Part shown: positions 39,910 through 48,239 of the stretch, piece after piece
Numbering within the stretch: position 1 is the first letter of the stretch
How the letters are laid out: the number at the start of each line of letters is the position of its first letter
Program-made: the position numbers and the translations under genes
The notes under the pieces: generated by a model
Database searches by the model: none
Told to the model about the DNA's origin: nothing
Seen by the model: the letters and a program-made list of their open reading frames with translations, nothing else
NCBI RefSeq assembly: GCF_003243465.1
Contig: NZ_QFQZ01000016.1
Span: 5,809 to 69,808 of the forward strand
Reading direction: 5' to 3'
Source: Caulobacter segnis
GTDB lineage: Bacteria > Pseudomonadota > Alphaproteobacteria > Caulobacterales > Caulobacteraceae
DNA length: 64,000 nt

Positions 39910-41622
39910 TTAGCCAGCCACCGCCTTGACGCAGGCGGCGCGGGCCTGAGGCGTCAGGTCGGCGGGCAAGACGATCCGCTGGAAGCTGACCATGGTCTTG
40001 CCCTCGGGCTTGAAGCGGATCGACCGCTGTGCGCCCTGGGCGTCGCTGACCTGATATTCGATCTCGACCGAACTATCTCCGAGCTTGCCGCCCTTGGCGC
40101 CCAGCCGCTTCATGCCGTCGCGCAGCCCGGCGGCATAGGCGGGACCATCCGGCGCGACGCCGGTGAACACGCCGCTCGCGCGACTGGCGTCGGCGTCGAA
40201 CCCGCGGTCGAAGATCGGCCTGGTGATGCGTTCAACCGTCAGGCAGCCGCCGAAGGCGTCCGGCGGCAGGACGACCGTCTCGCCCCTGTCGATCCAGCGG
40301 GCGAGGTCCGGCGCCAGGTCGACGCCGGTCCGGACCTTCAGCACGCGCGGCATCAGGATCGCGGCGCTGTGGTCCCATTCGGCCGGATTTCGGCCCTTGG
40401 CATAGTCGCGCATGGCCAGCATCAGCGGATCGAGACCGCCCTGCGGCTGGAGCCGTTGGTCGACCAGAACCGCGATCAGGGCGCCACGCTGGTAGGGCAG
40501 CTTCTGGGCGCTGTTGTCGCGCCAGAAGCGGGCGGCGATTTCGGCGTTCGGCGCGTCGCGAACCGGGGAGGTCCCATAGACCTGCAGGACCTCGTTCCAG
40601 GCGTCGACGAAGGCCTCGAGATCGACGAGCCCCGAACGCAGGGACAGCTTTCGCGCGTAGTAGTCCGTGAAGCCTTCGCTGAACCAGTAGCCCAACGGCT
40701 CGTCCGGACCTTCCTTGAGCCCGCCGATGCGCGCCGAGTTCCAGGTGTGGAAATACTCGTGCGCCAGGAACAGGCGGTAGTCGTCCAGCGGAGAGCCCTG
40801 GGTGGCGATCACGGCGAAGGCGTCGCCCAGGCCCGTGCCGCGACGCGAGGTCCAGCCCTGCGGGGCGCTTTGGCCCGCCAGGGTGATCAGGAAGGGCTCC
40901 TTGCCGTCGCCCCAGAAGGCTCGATTGGCGGCCAGGACGCGCGCGCTCATGTCGGCGAACGCCGCCGGCGTGAAGGCGAAGGTCCCCCGGACCGCCACGC
41001 GCAGGGGCGCGCCGCCCGCATCCCTTTGCAGCACCGTCAGGTCCCTGGCGGCGATGGCGACGCTGTCGCGCAGCACGGCCACCGTGCCCTTTCCGGCGCC
41101 CAGGCTTTCCAGATCCGAGGCGAAGACCAGGTTCGATCCGGCCGGATCCCAGGTGAAGCGCGCCTTGTCCTCGTCGCGTCCCTCGGCGGTGACGAAGATC
41201 GTCTCGCCGATCACATAGACGCTGTCCGGTCCGATGATCGGCTGGGCGAAGTTCGGACTGTTGACGGGCGGCTCGCCGTCATAGGCGGAAACCACCCGGT
41301 AGCGGACGGTCAGCGGCGCGCGGGGCCTGGACTTCACCAGCCGGAAATCGTCGCCCTGCGCGACAACCGCCCCGCCCTCGACCGTGAGGTCCTTGACGAA
41401 GCGCCACAGCTTCTCGCCGCCGCCCCAGTCGCCCGGCAGCCGCAGCCGGGTCTGGCCGTCGGCGTCGGCCGGCAGGGTGATCGTCACCGCCAGCGCGGTC
41501 ACCTTGCCGTTCTCCAGCACGGGAGACAGGCGATAGGCGTCGACGGCGGGTTTGGGCGCGGCCGCCATGGCCGGCGCGGCGAGCAGGGCGACCAGCGTCG
41601 CCGCGAGACATCTACGGATCAA
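39910..41622 (-). CDS. M61 family (glycyl aminopeptidase-like) secreted peptidase
   Basis: A 570-residue exported zinc peptidase. The signal peptide (MIRRCLAATLVALLAAPAMA, ending A22) precedes an N-terminal beta domain; the M61 zinc site HEYFHTWN sits at about residue 290, with the third ligand in WFSEGFTDYYAR. A C-terminal PDZ-like domain (GVAPDGPAYAAGLRDGMKRLG) is present. The family releases glycine or alanine from peptide N-termini. The start codon is TTG at 41620-41622, fixed by the signal peptide and a preceding GGGGG. It converges with the second DUF465 gene. Confidence 0.87.
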   Translation of the reverse strand: MIRRCLAATLVALLAAPAMAAAPKPAVDAYRLSPVLENGKVTALAVTITLPADADGQTRLRLPGDWGGGEKLWRFVKDLTVEGGAVVAQGDDFRLVKSRPRAPLTVRYRVVSAYDGEPPVNSPNFAQPIIGPDSVYVIGETIFVTAEGRDEDKARFTWDPAGSNLVFASDLESLGAGKGTVAVLRDSVAIAARDLTVLQRDAGGAPLRVAVRGTFAFTPAAFADMSARVLAANRAFWGDGKEPFLITLAGQSAPQGWTSRRGTGLGDAFAVIATQGSPLDDYRLFLAHEYFHTWNSARIGGLKEGPDEPLGYWFSEGFTDYYARKLSLRSGLVDLEAFVDAWNEVLQVYGTSPVRDAPNAEIAARFWRDNSAQKLPYQRGALIAVLVDQRLQPQGGLDPLMLAMRDYAKGRNPAEWDHSAAILMPRVLKVRTGVDLAPDLARWIDRGETVVLPPDAFGGCLTVERITRPIFDRGFDADASRASGVFTGVAPDGPAYAAGLRDGMKRLGAKGGKLGDSSVEIEYQVSDAQGAQRSIRFKPEGKTMVSFQRIVLPADLTPQARAACVKAVAG

Positions 41623-41704
41623 GGCAAGCCCCCGGAAACTTGGCCATGACCCTAGGTTGGGCGAGGGGCTCGGGTCAGCTTAAACTTCTGTCAGGCGGCC
41701 AGCG

Positions 41705-42799
41705 CTACGCCGCCTGCGGCTGCGGCCGCTTGGGCAGCTTGGCCCAGAAGATCCTGCGCAGCAGCCTATCGACCGGCCGCTCGACCAGCCGGTAGATCGC
41801 GTAGCCGACGGCGTTCGCCGACACCACCAGGGCGATAATCAGCAGCAGTGGATGATCCAGGACGGCCGGCAGTTTGGACCAGGCCCGCAAGCCCAGGTTC
41901 AGGATCCGCGTATGAAACAGATAGGTGCTGAACGAGGCGCTCCCGCACGCGACCAGCAACCGGGCCACCCAACCGTCGGCGGGCGTGTGATCGGCGATGC
42001 AGACCACGACGATGATCGCCGCCAGCACGCCGAACACCACTTGCCACTCCAGCGAGACCGGAAAGGTGACGCCGCCGAAGTGAAAGATCGCCGCCGCCAG
42101 GGCGACCAGGGCCAGCGAGGCGGGAATCGACCAGCGCATGCCGGTCCAGGGCCCGAACCGGCGCTCGGCCATGCCGAGCATCATGCCGAACGCGAAATAG
42201 AGCAGGACCGGGTCGGCCCAGAACTGGAGCGCCGTGGTCGGCGGCGTATAGGGCGCGAGCGGGCGCATCAGGGCGCCGACGCCCACCAGCAGCATCAGCA
42301 GCGCCAGCAGGATCTTCGCCGACCACGCACGGGGCGCCAGCAGCATCACGGCGAATAGGGCGTAGAAGAACATCTCGTAATTGAGCGTCCAGCCCTGGCC
42401 GACGATGGGATGCATCGGCTGATCGAACGACGGGCCGTAGGGGATGAACAGCAGGGACTTGACGATCTCGCCCATCGTCGGGGGAGCGCCCTTCAGGCTA
42501 TCGGTGAGGACCTGGGCCAGGGTCGCGATGTAGTAGAGCGGGACGATGCGCAGCAGGCGTCGGGCGCCGAAATCGACCGCGGTCGCCGGCCCGCCGGGAA
42601 CAGACGCCGTCGTGCGGACCATCAGAAAGCCGCTGATCACGAAGAAGACCACGACGCCCATCATGCCCAGCAGATACGCGTAGGGTGTGATCTCCGCGGG
42701 CAGGGAGCCCGCCGCCACCAGGCTGGTCAGCCCATGATCGGCGACGACAAGGCTCGCCGCGACACCCCGAAGCATCTCCAGGTGGGGCAGCTTGCTCAT
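41705..42799 (-). CDS. Acyltransferase 3 family membrane protein
   Basis: A 364-residue polytopic inner-membrane enzyme, about ten helices. It starts LPHLEMLRGVAASLVVADHG, the catalytic-His region of the family, and holds FVISGFLMVRTT and GQGWTLNYEMFFYALF. Such proteins transfer acetyl or succinyl groups to surface polysaccharides such as O-antigen, exopolysaccharide or peptidoglycan. Its substrate is unknown. A second, shorter member lies at 46265. A 407-base gap separates it from the response regulator. Confidence 0.9.
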   Translation of the reverse strand: MSKLPHLEMLRGVAASLVVADHGLTSLVAAGSLPAEITPYAYLLGMMGVVVFFVISGFLMVRTTASVPGGPATAVDFGARRLLRIVPLYYIATLAQVLTDSLKGAPPTMGEIVKSLLFIPYGPSFDQPMHPIVGQGWTLNYEMFFYALFAVMLLAPRAWSAKILLALLMLLVGVGALMRPLAPYTPPTTALQFWADPVLLYFAFGMMLGMAERRFGPWTGMRWSIPASLALVALAAAIFHFGGVTFPVSLEWQVVFGVLAAIIVVVCIADHTPADGWVARLLVACGSASFSTYLFHTRILNLGLRAWSKLPAVLDHPLLLIIALVVSANAVGYAIYRLVERPVDRLLRRIFWAKLPKRPQPQAA

Positions 42800-43206
42800 C
42801 TTGCGGCGTTCGGCAGGCGATCGGGGATCGCGTGGAAGCGGGCGTCGAAGGTCTGGGCCGGCTGCCGGGATCTACGAGGATCTTGGCCGGACGATAGACG
42901 CGGGGTGGGTCTGCTTACGACGCCGTGGGGGCTGAGGAGCCGATGTCCTCGCCCAGCCGTCGGCGCACGTCTTGCGGCCCATGCCAACACGCAAATGATC
43001 CAGGCGAGCCGCGATACGCGCGAGCCGCGATACGGGTTGTCGGTAAACGAGGCGCCGGCTAGGGGAACTGACTTGGGTCCAAGCGAGCGACCGCTTGAAC
43101 TGTACACGCCGCCGATGGGGCTGCAACTCTAAATCGGCGCTGGGGATCCGTCACTCGCGTCTGGAGATGTGACGCCGCGCCGGTTGCGCAGAGGGGCGAT
43201 CGCTCC
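42800..43206. other. Intergenic region with a 16-base tandem repeat
   Basis: 407 bases with no supported gene. At 43004-43035 two tandem copies of a 16-base unit (GCGAGCCGCGATACGC, then the same with G as last base) are seen. A minus-strand frame 42796-43107 overlaps the acyltransferase start by 3 bases but is Arg/Ser-rich and unlike any protein I know. Confidence 0.5.
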
Positions 43207-43563
43207 CTAGCCGCGGACGGCTTCGAGCGCGCGGACGGTGTCCAGCAGACGTCCGGGCGTGATCGGCTTCTCCAGCCGGGCGTCGGCGTGCTGTTCGGGC
43301 CTGAGCAGGCGGGTGTCGACGCCGGAGGCCATCAGGGTCGCGGCGTGCGGGCAGGCGCGGCGCACGGCGCTGATCAGGTCGCCGCCGTTCATCCGGGGCA
43401 TCGTATGGTCGGTGATGACCAGATCGGGCGAGAAGCTGTCCAGCGCCTCGAAGGCCTCCAGGCCGTCGTGGCACAGCAAGACCTCGAAACCGGCCTCGGT
43501 CAGGGTGATCTCGTAGATCATCGATAGGACGGGATCGTCCTCGGCGATCAGAATTTTTTGCAT
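43207..43563 (-). CDS. Single-domain response regulator
   Basis: A 118-residue CheY-like receiver without output domain. The acidic pair EDD (residues 8-10), phospho-acceptor D52 (LVITDHTMP), and Lys of LEKPITP (about residue 98) are all present, so it is competent for phosphorylation. The normal Thr/Ser after strand 4 appears as MASG. Single-domain receivers in Caulobacter control motility, cell cycle (DivK, CpdR) or phosphorelays. No histidine kinase lies next to it. It precedes the GGDEF gene by 237 bases, both on the minus strand. Confidence 0.88.
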   Translation of the reverse strand: MQKILIAEDDPVLSMIYEITLTEAGFEVLLCHDGLEAFEALDSFSPDLVITDHTMPRMNGGDLISAVRRACPHAATLMASGVDTRLLRPEQHADARLEKPITPGRLLDTVRALEAVRG

Positions 43564-43800
43564 CCGTCCCAGGCCGCCATGCTTAACAGATCTTGAAGAC
43601 CATAGTCCCCGAACGCAGGGCGGTCGCCGTGCGATAAGGTCGCACGATCTTCGGTTGTCCTCGCCGATCCGAGGCCAAAAAAAGCCGATCGCGTCTTAAG
43701 TTTAGGTGTACGTGACGGGAAAGCTCGAAGGCGTTCGAAGGCGTGCAAATATAGCTAGCGTCTAAGCGCTAAGTCTCGCGCGGCCTAAACTCACAAGACC

Positions 43801-44514
43801 TTACGCCGCCGCGGCCTTTCGCTTGCGCAGCAACATCGAGGTGGCCGCTTCCGCCAGGGCGATCTCTGGATCGTCGGCGATCTGGCGCACGCCAAAAGAA
43901 ATGTGCAGCGGCGCCGACCACTCGCCGAACTCGACGGGCGTTCGCATCACCGCATCGGCCAGGGCGCCGGCCTTGGCCAGGGCGGTCTCCTGGTCGGCCT
44001 GGGCCAGGACCACCGCGAACTCGTCGCCGCCCAGCCGCCCGACCACGTCGCTGTCGCGGACATTGTCCTGCAGGCGGCGGGCCACGGCCTTCAGCGCCTG
44101 GTCGCCGGCGCCGTGGCCGAACCGGTCATTGACCGCCTTGAAGCCGTCCAGGTCAAAGACCGCCACGCTGGCCGGCGAGCCGTAGCGCTGGGCGAAGGCC
44201 ACGACCCGCTTCATCTCGCGCAGGAAGGCCCGGCGGTTCAGGACCGGGGTCAGGACGTCCATATAGGCCAGGTTTTGCGCTTCGTTCAGCCGCAGCTTGA
44301 GCGCGGAGACCTCGTTCCGCAGGTCCTCGATCTCGGTCATCAGGGTCTGCAGGGCCTCGATCACCGGGGGCGTCAGGTCGGTTGCGGCCAGGCCCAGGAA
44401 GGCGGCGCTGTCGGGCGCCGACACCTCGCGGACCGCGACCTGCGCCCCGGCGCGCGCCAGGGCCCGCTTGCGGATGGCGGCGAAGGGTTCGGTTCGGGCG
44501 CCGGTGATCTTCAT
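43801..44514 (-). CDS. GGDEF diguanylate cyclase with feedback site (DgcA-like)
   Basis: A 237-residue soluble protein. Residues 1-85 lack a recognised sensor domain and include a coiled coil (EIEDLRNEVSALKLRLNEAQ). The GGDEF domain has VFDLDGFKAVNDRFGH, an inhibitory I-site R153-D156 (RDSD) five residues before G162GDEF166, so it should make c-di-GMP and be product-inhibited. The architecture recalls Caulobacter DgcA, though I cannot confirm orthology. The ATG at 44514 lacks a clear Shine-Dalgarno. It sits between a single receiver gene and purEK; whether the receiver regulates it is unknown. Confidence 0.88.
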   Translation of the reverse strand: MKITGARTEPFAAIRKRALARAGAQVAVREVSAPDSAAFLGLAATDLTPPVIEALQTLMTEIEDLRNEVSALKLRLNEAQNLAYMDVLTPVLNRRAFLREMKRVVAFAQRYGSPASVAVFDLDGFKAVNDRFGHGAGDQALKAVARRLQDNVRDSDVVGRLGGDEFAVVLAQADQETALAKAGALADAVMRTPVEFGEWSAPLHISFGVRQIADDPEIALAEAATSMLLRKRKAAAA

Positions 44515-44697
44515 GACCCTGGGGAATCGTTATGGCGCAGCTTGAAGATGGTTAACGGGAACCGCGCCGGGCGCAATCGGGGCGCCGATTGGTCGCAGGC
44601 GCGCGTCGTCGCACCTCGGCGTTTCGCGGTGTCCGGTGACGTTTTGGGCTTGCGCGAACGGGGCCGACGCGCATACGGGGCGGCTTTCATCAACGGG

Positions 44698-45198
44698 ATG
44701 ACGCCGATGTCTTCGACCACCCCGCCTGTCGCGATCATCATGGGCAGTCGCTCGGACTGGCCAACCATGAAGGGCGCCGCCGACGCGCTGGACAGCCTGG
44801 GCGTGCCTTACGAGGCCAAGGTGGTCTCGGCCCACCGCACGCCCCAGCGCCTGTTCGAGTTCGCCACGGGCGCTGAAAAGGCCGGCTACAAGGTGATCAT
44901 CGCCGGAGCGGGCGGCGCGGCCCACCTGCCGGGCATGGCCGCCTCGATGACCAACCTGCCGGTGCTGGGCGTCCCGGTGCAGTCCAAGGCGCTGTCGGGC
45001 CTCGATTCCCTGCTGTCGATCGTGCAGATGCCGGGCGGCATCCCCGTGGCGACCCTGGCGATCGGTGAGGCGGGCGCCAAGAACGCCGGCCTGCTGGCCG
45101 CCCAGATCCTGGCCCTGTCGGACGCGGCCCTGGCCCAGCGCCTGGCGGCCTTCCGCGCGGCCCAGACCGACAGCGTCGCCGAAAGCGTCGAGGACTAA
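44698..45198 (+). CDS. purE: N5-carboxyaminoimidazole ribonucleotide mutase
   Basis: A 166-residue class I PurE. VAIIMGSRSDWPTMKG binds the phosphate, VVSAHRTPQRLFEF provides the catalytic His, and GAGGAAHLPGMAA and MPGGIPVATLAIG complete the core. It converts N5-CAIR to CAIR in purine synthesis, after PurK in the pathway. The start could be ATG 44698 or 44707; neither has a strong Shine-Dalgarno. purK follows after 9 bases, so the two form the usual operon. Confidence 0.95.
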   Translation: MTPMSSTTPPVAIIMGSRSDWPTMKGAADALDSLGVPYEAKVVSAHRTPQRLFEFATGAEKAGYKVIIAGAGGAAHLPGMAASMTNLPVLGVPVQSKALSGLDSLLSIVQMPGGIPVATLAIGEAGAKNAGLLAAQILALSDAALAQRLAAFRAAQTDSVAESVED

Positions 45199-45207
45199 GA
45201 GATCAAG

Positions 45208-46293
45208 ATGGCTGAGTTTCCCCTCGTTCCCGGCTCGACCATCGGCATCCTGGGCGGCGGGCAGCTGGGCCGGATGCTGGCCCAGGCCGCCGCGCGTCTC
45301 GGTTTCGACGTCGTGATCCAGGACCCGGAAGAGGCCTCGCCCGCCGGCCGCGTCGCCGCCCGCCAGATCGTCGCCGCCTATGACGACCGCTGGGCCCTCA
45401 AGCGCCTGGCCGAGGCCTGCGACGTCGTCACCTACGAGTTCGAGAACGTCCCGGCCGACACGGTCGCCGAACTGGCCGCCCTGGGCGCGGTGGTCTCGCC
45501 CGGCGCCAAGGCCCTGGCGGCCGCCCAGGATCGCGTGGCCGAGAAGACCTTCCTGGCCGAGATCGGCGTGCCGACCGTGGCCTTCGCCGCTGTCCACGAC
45601 AGCGAGACCCTGGCCGAGGCCGTGGCCCGCATCGGCGCGCCGTCGCTGCTGAAGACCCGCCGCGAGGGCTATGACGGCAAGGGCCAGGCCTGGATCCAGC
45701 GCGCCAGCGAGGCCGAAGCCGCCTACGACCGCATCGGCCGCCAGGCCGCGATCCTCGAGGCCCCCGCCGACTTCGGGCGCGAACTGTCGGTGATCGCCGC
45801 GCGCGGCCGCGACGGCGAGATCGCCTGCTACCCGGTCAGCGAGAACCATCACGAGAGCGGCGTCCTGCGCCGCACCGTCGCCCCGGCCAAGATCACGCCG
45901 GCCACGCGCGACCAGGCCGAGGCCATCGCCGCCAAGATCCTCACGGCGCTCGACTATGTCGGCGTGATCGGGGTCGAGCTGTTCGAGCTGGCCGGCGGCA
46001 AGCTGCTGGTCAACGAGTTCGCCCCGCGCGTCCACAACACCGGCCACTGGACCCAGGACGGCTGCGAGGTCGACCAGTTCGAGCAGCACATCCGCGCCGT
46101 CGCCGGCTGGCCGCTGGGGCCGACGGAGCCGCACCACCACGTCGAGATGACCAACCTTCTGGGCGCCGACGTCGACGCCTGGAAGAAGCTGGCCGCCGAG
46201 CCCGAGACCCGCATCCACCTCTATGGCAAGGGCGAGGCTCGCCCTGGCCGCAAGATGGGCCACGTCAATCGGCTAAGACCGCTGCGGGACTGA
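45208..46293 (+). CDS. purK: N5-carboxyaminoimidazole ribonucleotide synthase
   Basis: A 361-residue ATP-grasp enzyme. IGILGGGQLGRMLAQAAARL opens the pre-ATP-grasp domain. VVTYEFENVP, LLKTRREGYDGKGQ (ATP Lys) and ELFELAGGKLLVNEFAPRVH (metal Glu/Asn) match PurK. It carboxylates AIR using ATP and bicarbonate to N5-CAIR. The 3' end overlaps the convergent acyltransferase gene by 29 bases, an unusual coding overlap. AGAGATC precedes the ATG. Confidence 0.95.
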   Translation: MAEFPLVPGSTIGILGGGQLGRMLAQAAARLGFDVVIQDPEEASPAGRVAARQIVAAYDDRWALKRLAEACDVVTYEFENVPADTVAELAALGAVVSPGAKALAAAQDRVAEKTFLAEIGVPTVAFAAVHDSETLAEAVARIGAPSLLKTRREGYDGKGQAWIQRASEAEAAYDRIGRQAAILEAPADFGRELSVIAARGRDGEIACYPVSENHHESGVLRRTVAPAKITPATRDQAEAIAAKILTALDYVGVIGVELFELAGGKLLVNEFAPRVHNTGHWTQDGCEVDQFEQHIRAVAGWPLGPTEPHHHVEMTNLLGADVDAWKKLAAEPETRIHLYGKGEARPGRKMGHVNRLRPLRD

Positions 46294-47254
46294 GGACGGG
46301 GCGGGGCGCTTCGGGGCTGAGCCGCGACTTCAGCTTCAGCGCCGGCTTCTCGACCAGGAACCAGGACAGGGCCGCGCAGGGCAGGACGGCCGCCAGCGAG
46401 GTCATCAGGGTCAACTCGCCGCGCTCGGCCAGCATCTGCTGCAGCGGAAAGCTGTAGATGTAGAGGCCGTACGACAGGTCGGCGGCCGGCCGGGGCAAGG
46501 GCAGGGCGCCGAGGCGGACGACCAGGGCCGGCAAGGCCAGGAACCAGACCGGCGTCGCCAGCAGCGGGACCGCCAGCACAGCCAGCCACAGGGGCGGCTT
46601 TACGCGGCTGGTCCAGAGCCAGGCGCCGGCGAGGAACAGGAAGCCGTTCAGGCTGGCCAGATAGGCGACGCGGAAGAGGTCGCTGCGCGCGTCGAGGTCC
46701 AGCCCGTGAAGGCCGATCGCCGCGCCTGCCGCCAGGGCCGCCAGCGAAGCCAGGGGGCTCGCCGTCGCCAGGCGCGCCGCGCCCAGGGCCGCGAGGGTGA
46801 GATAGGCGGTGAACTCCAGCCGCAGCGTCCAGAGCGACCCGTTGACCACCCCGGCCATCGGCGCGGACAGGAACACGCCTGGCAGGTCGTAGGTGACCGC
46901 ATAGAGGCTGAGGTTCCTCAGCACGTAGCCGTAGGGCCCCTGGTCTCCGAGATAGTCCCCGAGGTCGATGGCGCTCACCAGCGGGCCGAGCACGAAGGCG
47001 GTGAACAGCAGTGCGACGGCCAGGCTGGGAAAGATCCGCAGGGCGCGCTTGGCGACGAAGATCCCGACACTGGGCGCCCGCGCCAGGCTGCCGGCGACCA
47101 GGAAGCCGCTGATCACGAAGAAGATCCCAACCCCCAGCGCGCCCAGGTCGGCTCCCGCGCCGAGGATCGCGGGCGGACGGCCGTCCAGAACCCGCGCGTG
47201 ATGGGCGACCACCAGGATCGCCGCGGCCAGCCGCAAATAGTCGTAGCCCCCCAT
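46265..47254 (-). CDS. Acyltransferase 3 family membrane protein (second copy)
   Basis: A 329-residue polytopic membrane enzyme. It begins GGYDYLRLAAAILVVAHHAR, with the conserved double His, and has FFVISGFLVAGSLAR, SLWTLRLEFTAYL and a DLSYGLYIYSFPLQQ segment. It resembles the 41705 gene in fold but differs in length and sequence; both probably modify surface glycans. The last 29 bases of the gene lie on the opposite strand of the purK 3' end. No operon partner is evident. Confidence 0.88.
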   Translation of the reverse strand: MGGYDYLRLAAAILVVAHHARVLDGRPPAILGAGADLGALGVGIFFVISGFLVAGSLARAPSVGIFVAKRALRIFPSLAVALLFTAFVLGPLVSAIDLGDYLGDQGPYGYVLRNLSLYAVTYDLPGVFLSAPMAGVVNGSLWTLRLEFTAYLTLAALGAARLATASPLASLAALAAGAAIGLHGLDLDARSDLFRVAYLASLNGFLFLAGAWLWTSRVKPPLWLAVLAVPLLATPVWFLALPALVVRLGALPLPRPAADLSYGLYIYSFPLQQMLAERGELTLMTSLAAVLPCAALSWFLVEKPALKLKSRLSPEAPRPVLSPAAVLAD

Positions 47255-47434
47255 GGCCCCCCCATGACCCAGTCCCCGCGGGAATTTAGAGACCGGATCA
47301 AGGGGAGCGGCAAGAACCGTGTGCGATTGGCCGGGCGGTGATCCTTCGGGCGCGGTGACTGACGCGCGAATGCCGAGGGATGCGGCAGGAGCGGCTCAGA
47401 TATGGGGCCAGAACGCCTCGGACTGGCGGGCGGC

Positions 47435-47674
47435 TCAGTCCTCCGCCTCCGGCGGTTTCAGGTCTTCGGCGTCGAAGGCGTAGTCCAGCAGGTCGCCCGG
47501 CTTGCAGTCCAGGGCCGCGCACAGCCGCGCCAGGGTGCCAAAGCGGATGCCCCTGACCTTGCCCGAGCGAAACAGCGACAGCTGTGTCTCGCTGAGGCCC
47601 ACCTCCGCCGCCAGGTCGCGGGCCTTGAGGCCCTTGGCGACGATCAAGGCGTCCAGGGTGACGCGGACAGGCAT
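47435..47674 (-). CDS. XRE-type helix-turn-helix regulator, module A
   Basis: A 79-residue protein that is essentially one HTH domain: LKARDLAAEVGLSETQLSLFRSG, followed by KVRGIRFGTLARLCAALDCKPGDLLDY. This matches the YozG/HTH_26 type that travels with DUF2975 membrane proteins. Its start overlaps the stop of the DUF2975 gene by one base (TGATG), so the two are coupled. The C-terminal acidic tail (KPPEAED) is longer than in the paralogue at 61463. It probably represses its own promoter; direct repeats lie at 48181-48227. Confidence 0.85.
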   Translation of the reverse strand: MPVRVTLDALIVAKGLKARDLAAEVGLSETQLSLFRSGKVRGIRFGTLARLCAALDCKPGDLLDYAFDAEDLKPPEAED

Positions 47675-48138
47675 CAGATCATCTCGTCGAGTTCGGCCTG
47701 GGCCGCCAGCGCCTGGTCCATGACGCGGCCCAGCAGGAAGAGCGCGCCGCCGATCATGCCCAGCGTCATGCCGGCCACGTCGAAGTGCAGATAGCCGCCC
47801 TTGGTCTGGCCGGCCAACCTCATCAGGTTGGTGACGACGAAGACACTGATGACGCCGCCGATCCCCAGCGCGAGCCCGACCTTGCGCATGGCGCCCGGCA
47901 GCGCGGCGTGCAGCGGCCGGCCCTTCGACGCGTCGCCCAGCGCCTGGCCGATCGACCAGACGCCAAACAGGTAGCAGGCGGCCGGCAGGTTCGCGATCAG
48001 AAGCTCCAGCTTGAAGCCGCGAGGAATGATCGCCAGGCCTAGGGTGAGGATCGCGCCCACGCTAACCACCATGACCACGGCCAGCCAGCGGAACTGGCCG
48101 CACATGCGGCGAAAGCGGTCGACGTCGTGCCGGGGCAT
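47674..48138 (-). CDS. DUF2975 membrane protein, module A
   Basis: A 154-residue membrane protein with four predicted helices (LAVVMVVSVGAILTLGLAII; ELLIANLPAACYLFGVW; KVGLALGIGGVISVFVV; MTLGMIGGALFLLGRVM). The interhelix LGDASKGRPLHAALPGAMRKVG segment fits DUF2975. The family occurs with a small HTH protein in many bacteria and has no known function. It precedes its HTH partner with a one-base overlap. A perfect TTAA-N7-TTAA lies 35 bases upstream, in the gap shared with the divergent ABC transporter operon. Confidence 0.8.
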   Translation of the reverse strand: MPRHDVDRFRRMCGQFRWLAVVMVVSVGAILTLGLAIIPRGFKLELLIANLPAACYLFGVWSIGQALGDASKGRPLHAALPGAMRKVGLALGIGGVISVFVVTNLMRLAGQTKGGYLHFDVAGMTLGMIGGALFLLGRVMDQALAAQAELDEMI

Positions 48139-48172
48139 GGTCCCTCTCCGAACTCGGATTCCTGTCAGCTCT

Positions 48173-48227
48173 TTAATCTTGACTTAAAGATCGCGCCTTC
48201 GCAACTTTATATCGGACTTAAAGATCG
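48173..48227. promoter_or_regulatory. Perfect TTAA-N7-TTAA plus direct repeats between DUF2975 gene and ABC operon
   Basis: TTAA at 48173-48176 and 48184-48187 flank seven bases, an exact CtrA consensus box, and also form the inverted repeat CTTTAA-N7-TTAAAG. A 13-base direct repeat GACTTAAAGATCG occurs at 48181-48193 and 48215-48227, 34 bases apart. CtrA or the neighbouring HTH protein could bind here. Confidence 0.55.
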
Positions 48228-48239
48228 AGGGGCTGCCGG

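Noticed and set aside
42796..43107. 103-codon minus-strand frame that overlaps the acyltransferase start by 3 bases
   Set aside because: Overlap geometry is attractive, but composition (Ser, Arg, Pro) and lack of a ribosome-binding site suggest chance. Kept as unannotated.
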